From Bacillota bacterium (GTDB lineage: Bacteria; Bacillota; Clostridia; Christensenellales; Aristaeellaceae), in the NCBI GenBank assembly GCA_023411395.1, contig JAEYOV010000061.1, positions 4,035-68,034 of the forward strand: 64,000 nucleotides of DNA. The letters run 5' to 3'. Position 1 is the first letter of the stretch; each line of letters opens with the position of its first letter. The translations under genes were made by a program, and so were the position numbers. The notes beneath the pieces were generated by a model. That model worked only from the letters and a program-made list of their open reading frames with translations. It was not told the DNA's origin and did not search any database. This document shows, piece after piece, positions 58,811 through 64,000 of the stretch.

Positions 58811-58894
58811 TCCCTGTAAAATCTCGCAAAGGCTTTCCTCCGGCCGGATTTTTGTATATAATATCAGTTGGAATGCTTTTTACGGAGGGAAACC

Positions 58895-59497
58895 ATGCGG
58901 CCTACCTATGAACAATCCTGGGAGCTTTTGCGGCGCTACAACAAGGAACCGTTTCATCTCCAGCACGCGCTTACGGTGTCCGGGGTGATGGAGGAAATGG
59001 CAAAGCGCCTGGGCTATGAGGAAGAAAAGGAATTCTGGTCCATCGTGGGCCTGCTGCACGACCTGGATTTTGAAATGTATCCCGGGGAGCACTGCATCAA
59101 AGTTCAGGAGATCATGATGACGGAGGATATCGACGAGCAGATTATCCATGCCTGCGCGTCCCACGGCTACGGGATTGCGGTGGACATAAAGCCCGAGCAT
59201 GAGATGGAGAAGGTGCTCTTCGCGGTCGACGAGCTGACGGGGCTGATCGGCGCGGCGGCAAAAATGCGGCCTTCCAAGTCTGTGCAGGACATGGAACTGA
59301 AATCTCTCATGAAGAAATACAAATCGTTAAGCTTTGCCGCGGGATGCTCCCGCCAGATCATTGAACAGGGGGCCGATATGCTTCATTGGCCGCTGGAGGA
59401 GCTGATCGAAAGGACGATTGCGGCCATGCGGGTGCATGAGGAAGCCATCAATCAAAAAATGGAACATATCCGCCGGGAAAGCGGGGAAAGCGCTTGA
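58895..59497 (+). CDS. HD-domain hydrolase
   Basis: A 200-aa HD-superfamily protein: H21/H24 in FHLQHALTVSG, the metal pair H55-D56 in GLLHDLDFE, and a later ACASHGYG and VDELTGL(I), the layout of small stand-alone HDIG phosphohydrolases. Substrate unknown (nucleotide or tRNA-type). Start: ATG at 58895, 5 nt after GGAGGG; an earlier TTG at 58868 lacks a site. Overlaps the TcdA gene by four bases. Confidence 0.82.
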   Translation: MRPTYEQSWELLRRYNKEPFHLQHALTVSGVMEEMAKRLGYEEEKEFWSIVGLLHDLDFEMYPGEHCIKVQEIMMTEDIDEQIIHACASHGYGIAVDIKPEHEMEKVLFAVDELTGLIGAAAKMRPSKSVQDMELKSLMKKYKSLSFAAGCSRQIIEQGADMLHWPLEELIERTIAAMRVHEEAINQKMEHIRRESGESA

Positions 59498-60249
59498 ACG
59501 CATTGACCAGAACGGAGCTTTTGCTGGGCAGGGAGGCCATGGAAAAGCTGGCGGGCGCCAGCGTGGCGGTGTTCGGCGTCGGCGGCGTGGGCTCCTATTG
59601 CGCGGAGGCGCTGGCCCGGGGCGGCATCGGGCGCATCGACCTGATCGACGACGACTGCGTGTGCCTTACGAACATCAACAGGCAATTGATCGCCACCAGA
59701 AAAACCATAGGGAGGCCCAAGGTGGAAGTCATGCGTGCCCGTATGCTGGAGATCAACCCCAAGGTGCAGGGGCAGGACTTTCAATTGTTCTATACGGCCC
59801 AAAACGCGGATGCGTTTGACCTGACCCCTTATGATTACGTGGTGGACGCCATCGACACCGTGTCCGCAAAATTGATGCTGGTGGAGAAGGCGCAGGCCGC
59901 CGGGATCAGGGTCATCAGTTGCATGGGCGCCGGAAACAAGCTGGATCCCACCCGCTTTGAGGTGGCGGATATTTATAGAACCTCCGTTTGCCCGCTGGCC
60001 AGGGTGATGCGCACGGAATTGCGCAAGAGGAACATTCCTTCCCTGAAGGTGGTATACTCCAGGGAGGCGGCCAGGGAACCTATTGAAACGGAGGAAACAA
60101 GCTGCAAACACCATTGCGTTTGCCCGCCAGAGGCGAAGCGCACCTGCACGGTTCGCCGCCAGGTGCCCGGAAGCATCTCCTTTGTGCCTGCCGTGGCGGG
60201 GCTGATCCTGGCCGGGGAAGTCATCAAGGACATTGCGGGAATTCGTTGA
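59494..60249 (+). CDS. tcdA: tRNA threonylcarbamoyladenosine dehydratase (TcdA/CsdL)
   Basis: A 251-aa E1-like enzyme that uses ATP to cyclise t6A to ct6A in tRNA position 37. ATP loop GVGGVGSYCAEAL (about 28-40), IDDDCVCLTNINRQ, catalytic-region SCMGAGNKLDPTRFEVADIYRTSVCPLARVMR. The typical YgdL length is matched. Start: TTG at 59494, overlapping the HD gene stop. A strong terminator follows. Confidence 0.9.
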   Translation: MNALTRTELLLGREAMEKLAGASVAVFGVGGVGSYCAEALARGGIGRIDLIDDDCVCLTNINRQLIATRKTIGRPKVEVMRARMLEINPKVQGQDFQLFYTAQNADAFDLTPYDYVVDAIDTVSAKLMLVEKAQAAGIRVISCMGAGNKLDPTRFEVADIYRTSVCPLARVMRTELRKRNIPSLKVVYSREAAREPIETEETSCKHHCVCPPEAKRTCTVRRQVPGSISFVPAVAGLILAGEVIKDIAGIR

Positions 60250-60263
60250 GCATATGGAAGCAT

Positions 60264-60305
60264 CGGGCGGCCATCGCATATGAAGCGAAGGCCGCCCGGT
60301 TTTTT
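60264..60305 (+). terminator. Terminator after tcdA
   Basis: CGGGCGGCC (60264-60272) pairs with GGCCGCCCG (60290-60298), 17-nt loop, followed by GTTTTTT. Confidence 0.75.
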
Positions 60306-60410
60306 ATATCCAAAAGCATTGATGGAAACAGACCGGGATCAAACCGAAGTCTGATAAAACAAATATCAAGCCGGACGGATTCCCGGCTTCCGCGCCGCTG
60401 CCCGGTTTTT

Positions 60411-61334
60411 TTATAGCGAATCTTCCGCCAGCCCGTACACAGGAAGGTGCTCGTTCAAAAATCTGCCGATGGCTTTCATGGACATGCGGCTTTCGGGCCA
60501 GCCGAACACCTGGAACACATGGCACATGCCCTCCCAGCACATAAGCGTCACCGGAACACCGTCGCGCCGCATGGCCACGGCCAGCGTTTCGGCGTCGGAT
60601 AGCAGCAGCTCCTTGGTGCCGGCGTGAATCTGAACCGGCGGAAAGCCATGGAAATCCGCGTGGATGGGGGAAACCATGGGGTCCTTCATCAGGGAAGCAT
60701 CGCCGCCCACAAAGGCTGAGGCGGCCTCCCGGATGGTAGCCATATTCAGCGTCGGGTCCACACCCTTCAGTTCCAGATAGCTTTCACCCTTAAGCTCCAC
60801 ATCGCCCCAGGGAGACAGCAAAGCGATGCAGGCAGGCATGGGACGCCCTTCCTTTTTCAGCTTCAAGGCCAGGGCCAGTGCCAGATTGCCCCCTGCGCTT
60901 TCGCCCGTGAAGGCGATGTTTTCAGGCGCGTATCCCTGGCTCAGAAGATGGGTGTACACTGAAAAAGCATCTTCCAATTGCGCGGGGTATGGATATTCCG
61001 GCGCCAGGCGGTATGCGAAGGTGATCACGTTCAGGCAGCTGGCAGCGGCAATGTGGCTGGCCAGCACGCGGGCCTGCAGGATTCCGCCGGATACGTAAGC
61101 GCCGCCGTGCATGTGCAAAACAATGGTTCTGTCATCGATCAGGCATCCGGGGGAAACCAGGATGGCGGGAATATCGCCGACATTCATCGGTTTTCCCCTG
61201 GTGCCCAGCATGGGCAGCCCGGCCACCCGGTCTGCCGTGGCATCCATATGCATCATGCGGTCGCCGAGCATGCCGAACAAAGCCCGGTTGCTGCGTATGG
61301 CATTGATGATCCACTGGCTGATTCTGGTAGGCAT
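60411..61334 (-). CDS. Alpha/beta hydrolase of the hormone-sensitive-lipase family
   Basis: A 307-aa esterase. HGG oxyanion motif at 76-78 (HMHGGAYVSGG), nucleophile S146 in TGESAGGN, acid Asp in a TKELLLSDAE stretch, and catalytic His in MCHVFQVF near residue 282. No signal peptide. Start: ATG at 61334 after AGAGG; the upstream frame runs through the divergent promoter region. It is divergent from an acyltransferase and DUF6320 gene and may act on the same esters (inference). Confidence 0.87.
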   Translation of the reverse strand: MPTRISQWIINAIRSNRALFGMLGDRMMHMDATADRVAGLPMLGTRGKPMNVGDIPAILVSPGCLIDDRTIVLHMHGGAYVSGGILQARVLASHIAAASCLNVITFAYRLAPEYPYPAQLEDAFSVYTHLLSQGYAPENIAFTGESAGGNLALALALKLKKEGRPMPACIALLSPWGDVELKGESYLELKGVDPTLNMATIREAASAFVGGDASLMKDPMVSPIHADFHGFPPVQIHAGTKELLLSDAETLAVAMRRDGVPVTLMCWEGMCHVFQVFGWPESRMSMKAIGRFLNEHLPVYGLAEDSL

Positions 61335-61452
61335 ACAAACCTCTTTGAAGCAGGTTGGAATAGGTTGCACCATGATATCAGCATACGCCGCATTCCGTGC
61401 AAGGTCAAGCTTTATTTCCGTGGAAATGCTTTTCCCAAGGCGCAGAACATGG

Positions 61453-61458
61453 TATAAT
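61453..61458 (+). promoter_or_regulatory. -10 box of the acyltransferase-DUF6320 unit
   Basis: TATAAT about 28 bases upstream of the ATG; the -35 region (TTTTCC at 61430) is a weak match. Confidence 0.4.
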
Positions 61459-61485
61459 CGACCTGTGAGAACCGGAAAGGAACAA

Positions 61486-62778
61486 ATGCTTGCTGTGGAG
61501 AAAAAGCGGGACACGCCCACCAAAAACTGGTTTCGCCTGGACAATGCGGGAAAGCTGTACCCGGCCATTAAAAATTCCCGCTGGACAAGCCTGTACCGCA
61601 TATCTGTGGCGTTTACCGAGCCTGTGGAGCCGGTGGCCCTGCAGCAGGCGGTGAACGATATCCTGCCCCGCTTTCCCTCCTTCACGGTGCGGCTCCGCAA
61701 GGGCGTATTCTGGTACTATCTGGAGGAGAACAGATCGCCTTTTTCCATTTTGAAGGACGAGGGCCATCCCTGTATCCGCATGCGGCGGAAAGAAAACGGC
61801 GGATATCTGTTCCGGGTCCTGTACCATGACCGGCGTATTTCCGTTGAGGTATTCCACGCCATTGCCGACGGCAGCGGCAGCATTGTATTTTTGAAGACGC
61901 TGGCGGCACAATACCTCCGCAGGCGCGGGTTTGACATTCCTGCCACCGACGGCGTGCTGGACATAAACGCGCCGCCCGAAAAGGAGGAGGTGGAGGATGC
62001 CTATAGCCGCCTGCCCGCGGGCTATAAGGCCAAACGCAAGGAAAAACGGGCCTATCACTTGACGGCAACCAGGGAAATTTCCCATACGCTGCATTTTGTG
62101 GCCGCCAGGGTCAGTGTGGAGGCGCTGAAGAATGTTGCCAGGGCCTATGGCGTCACCATCACGGAATACCTGACGGCGGTGATGATCTACGCTATTTACA
62201 GCGCACAGCAAGGCGGGAAGCGGGACAAGCAATCCCCTGTGAAGGTTTCCGTTCCTGTAAACATGCGAAGCTTCTTTCCTTCAAAGACGCTTCGGAACTT
62301 TTCCTTCTTTATCAATCCGGGCATCGATCCGCGGATGGGGAGCTATACATTTGAAGAGGTGCTACGGCTGACCCATTATTATATGCGTTATCACCTGAAC
62401 GACAAGTTTCTGGCGGCGGGCATCGCCACCAACGTGGCCTCGGAAAGGAACATACTCATACGCGTCTGTCCCCTGTTTTTGAAAAATCTGATCATCAACG
62501 GCATCTTCAAGCGCGTGGGGGAAAGCGGTGTCTCGGCTACCCTGACCAACCTGGGTCCCATGGCGCTGCCCAAGGAGATGCTGCCCCACGTTGCGCATGT
62601 GGAAGTGATTCTGGGCGGCGCTTCCACGGCGCGCTGCAACTGCGCCGCCGTCAGCCTGGGTGATGAAATGACGCTGGTCTTTTCAAGAAACATACGAGAA
62701 TCAACATTGGAACGGGAGATGCTGCGCTTTTTGGTGAAGGCGGGGATTCCCGTGCTGGTGGAAAGCAATCAGGAGTGA
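61486..62778 (+). CDS. Condensation-fold acyltransferase (alcohol acetyltransferase-like)
   Basis: A 430-aa protein of the CoA-dependent acyltransferase / condensation superfamily. The active-site motif HxxxDG is HAIADG (H124-D128-G129). An N-terminal RLDNAGKLYPAIKNSRW block and VSVPVNMRSFFPSKTLRNFSFF at about 255-275 are shared with alcohol acetyltransferase and PGS/WES-like members. It should transfer an acyl group to an alcohol or amine; partners unknown. GGAAAGG lies 6 nt before the ATG. The DUF6320 gene follows 4 bp later. Confidence 0.8.
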   Translation: MLAVEKKRDTPTKNWFRLDNAGKLYPAIKNSRWTSLYRISVAFTEPVEPVALQQAVNDILPRFPSFTVRLRKGVFWYYLEENRSPFSILKDEGHPCIRMRRKENGGYLFRVLYHDRRISVEVFHAIADGSGSIVFLKTLAAQYLRRRGFDIPATDGVLDINAPPEKEEVEDAYSRLPAGYKAKRKEKRAYHLTATREISHTLHFVAARVSVEALKNVARAYGVTITEYLTAVMIYAIYSAQQGGKRDKQSPVKVSVPVNMRSFFPSKTLRNFSFFINPGIDPRMGSYTFEEVLRLTHYYMRYHLNDKFLAAGIATNVASERNILIRVCPLFLKNLIINGIFKRVGESGVSATLTNLGPMALPKEMLPHVAHVEVILGGASTARCNCAAVSLGDEMTLVFSRNIRESTLEREMLRFLVKAGIPVLVESNQE

Positions 62779-62782
62779 AGTT

Positions 62783-63490
62783 ATGTCCTATTGTGTGGAA
62801 TGCGGCGTAAAGCTGGGTGAGGCGGAGGAAAAATGTCCGCTGTGCGGAACGGTGGTACAGAACCCCATTCATCCCTACAGCCCCAGAACGCCTAAGCCTT
62901 TCCCTGTGCGCACGGAAGAACAGAACCTGCAAATCGACCGGCGCTATCTGCTGGGGCTGATCAGTATGGCCATGCTGCTGCCCGCAGCGCTGTGCATGGT
63001 TTTCGACCTTTTCTTTGGCGGGAGGATCACCTGGTCCTTTTACCCGGTGGGCGCGCTGGTGCTTTTGTTTGTGGCGCTGGCAGTTCCCATCCTGGTAAAA
63101 AAACACCGCATCTATGTCACGATTGCCATAGATTCCCTGGTGCTGCTCGGGTACTTGAAAATGGTGGAGCTGCTTTCAGGTGCGGAAGGGTGGTTCACGC
63201 CTGTGGTATTCCCGGTGATCATATTGGTCGCGCTGATGGTATTGGGCATGACTGCAAGCATCCGCCAGCATTTGATCAGGGAGCTGTCCATCCCGGCCAC
63301 CATCCTTACGCTGGTCGCCCTTCTTTCCCTGTCGGTAGAGCTGCTGGTATCCAGCCAAATGTTCAGGCAGCTTCAGGTGGTCTGGTCGCCGTTTGTGATG
63401 CTGCCCTGCGGCTTCATCGCCCTGATGCTGTACCTGGTCCAATCCCATAAGCCCCTGCGGGAAGAATTGAAAAAGCGGCTGCATATTTGA
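62783..63490 (+). CDS. DUF6320-type zinc-ribbon membrane protein
   Basis: A 235-aa protein: N-terminal zinc ribbon (CVECG ... CPLCG, residues about 4-21), a Pro-rich linker, then six hydrophobic helices (about 52-225) and a short basic tail. The layout matches DUF6320, which tends to sit beside acyltransferases like the one upstream. Function unknown; a membrane partner for the acyltransferase product is one idea. AGGAG-type bases overlap the end of the previous gene. Confidence 0.75.
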   Translation: MSYCVECGVKLGEAEEKCPLCGTVVQNPIHPYSPRTPKPFPVRTEEQNLQIDRRYLLGLISMAMLLPAALCMVFDLFFGGRITWSFYPVGALVLLFVALAVPILVKKHRIYVTIAIDSLVLLGYLKMVELLSGAEGWFTPVVFPVIILVALMVLGMTASIRQHLIRELSIPATILTLVALLSLSVELLVSSQMFRQLQVVWSPFVMLPCGFIALMLYLVQSHKPLREELKKRLHI

Positions 63491-63577
63491 TTTGAATAAG
63501 CCGCCTTTTCATGGATGAAACTGGTATCACGAGCCGTTAACTCCTTGAAAGCAAATGTGAGGAAGGAAGCTGCTGCC

Positions 63578-64000
63578 ATGGATCTGATGAAAACCTTGCT
63601 GGTGTACATGTCGCTCGTCTTTTCCACCTCGGTGATGACGGCGCCGCCGCCCAGCAGCGTGCCGCCGGCAACGGTCCCCACGCCTACGGCGGTGGTTACG
63701 CCGTCGCCGACGCCGTCTCCTACCCCCACGCCGACGCCCACCCCCCGCTCCGAGCCCACCATTACGCCCTCGCCGGACTACAAAACGCTTTCTGTAGGCT
63801 CCCGCGGCGAGGATGTAAAAAAGCTGCAAAGGCGGCTGGCAGAATTGGGTTACCTGACGGGCACCGTGGACGGCGCCTATGGCAACCAGACCAGGCGTGC
63901 TGTGGAGCGTTTCCAGTATTATAACGGCCTGTACGTGGATGGCGTTGCCGGGCCTCGCACCCAGACAATTCTGTATGAAAGCTATGACGTGGTGTACGCG
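63578..64000 (+). CDS. Peptidoglycan-binding domain protein with Pro/Thr-rich linker, 3' end outside window
   Basis: The frame runs off the right edge without a stop. A hydrophobic signal-anchor (LLVYMSLVFSTSVM, about residues 7-22) is followed by about 45 residues dominated by Pro, Thr, Ser and Val (a cell-wall spacer). A PG_binding_1 repeat follows (LSVGSRGEDVKKLQRRLAEL, then DGAYGNQTRRAVERFQ and DGVAGPRTQ). AGGAAGG lies 11 nt before the ATG at 63578; an in-frame ATG at 63515 would add 21 residues but has no ribosome site. Probably an exported wall hydrolase or wall-binding protein. Confidence 0.8.
   Translation, partial: MDLMKTLLVYMSLVFSTSVMTAPPPSSVPPATVPTPTAVVTPSPTPSPTPTPTPTPRSEPTITPSPDYKTLSVGSRGEDVKKLQRRLAELGYLTGTVDGAYGNQTRRAVERFQYYNGLYVDGVAGPRTQTILYESYDVVYA

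Overview
The window reads as one stretch of chromosome from a Gram-positive (Bacillota, Clostridia-type) anaerobe with fairly GC-rich DNA. Support: strong AGGAGG ribosome sites, sigma-A promoters with 16-17 bp spacers, GTG/TTG starts, rubrerythrin with a PerR-like regulator, an FprA-type flavoprotein, a two-subunit Fe-S serine dehydratase, a CymR-like Rrf2 regulator, Gram-positive-style LexA boxes and DUF6385 proteins. Species cannot be named from sequence alone. No rRNA, tRNA, CRISPR array, phage or transposase gene is visible.

Layout. 0-6 kb: end of a Crp/Fnr regulator, a probable structured RNA with its own promoter and terminator (about 707-889), rsgA, then on the minus strand a two-component system followed by a methyltransferase-like membrane protein and an HExxH peptidase. 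6-13 kb: a phnDCEE-type ABC operon ending in a 5'-nucleotidase, then an oxygen-defence pair (FprA flavoprotein, superoxide dismutase). 13-18.4 kb: a small membrane protein, a tocopherol-cyclase-like protein, and a surface-type cluster (a DUF6385 remnant, a DNRLRE/DUF6385 protein, a second DUF6385 protein with three 66-bp repeats, and a TPR glycosyltransferase). 18.4-24 kb: an autoregulated TetR unit and a DNA-repair group with two LexA-box promoters (radical-SAM repair protein plus TIGR03915 partner, an AraC fusion protein, a small SOS-type ORF, and Ogt). 24-33 kb: MATE exporter, PHP phosphoesterase, DUF362 ferredoxin and a complete branched-chain amino acid ABC operon (livJHMGF). 33-41 kb: a CymR-like regulator with a degenerate MetN/MetI pair, a YbaK editing protein, an FlK-like thioesterase, alanine racemase, M20 amidohydrolase, D-aminopeptidase, an AAC(6')-like acetyltransferase, and MetY. 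41-51.6 kb: oppABCDF, a glutamine-amidotransferase-fold hydrolase, perR-rbr, and sdaAB-sdaAA. 51.7-58.7 kb: a HAD phosphatase and the full phosphate regulon pstS-pstCAB-phoU-phoP-phoR. 58.9-64 kb: an HD protein, TcdA, an alpha/beta hydrolase, a condensation-type acyltransferase with a DUF6320 partner, and a peptidoglycan-binding protein cut by the window end.

Themes that cross gene boundaries: four ABC substrate-binding proteins (PhnD, LivJ, OppA, PstS) have ordinary signal peptides without a lipobox cysteine. Three of their genes are followed by a stem-loop before the next operon gene, and pstS by a terminator. PstS is a circular permutation of the usual fold order. The pstS and pstC promoters share a spaced motif fitting a Pho box. 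A MITE-like family (three copies at 24.1, 41.4 and 49.8 kb, two of them with inverted ends) sits in intergenic gaps.
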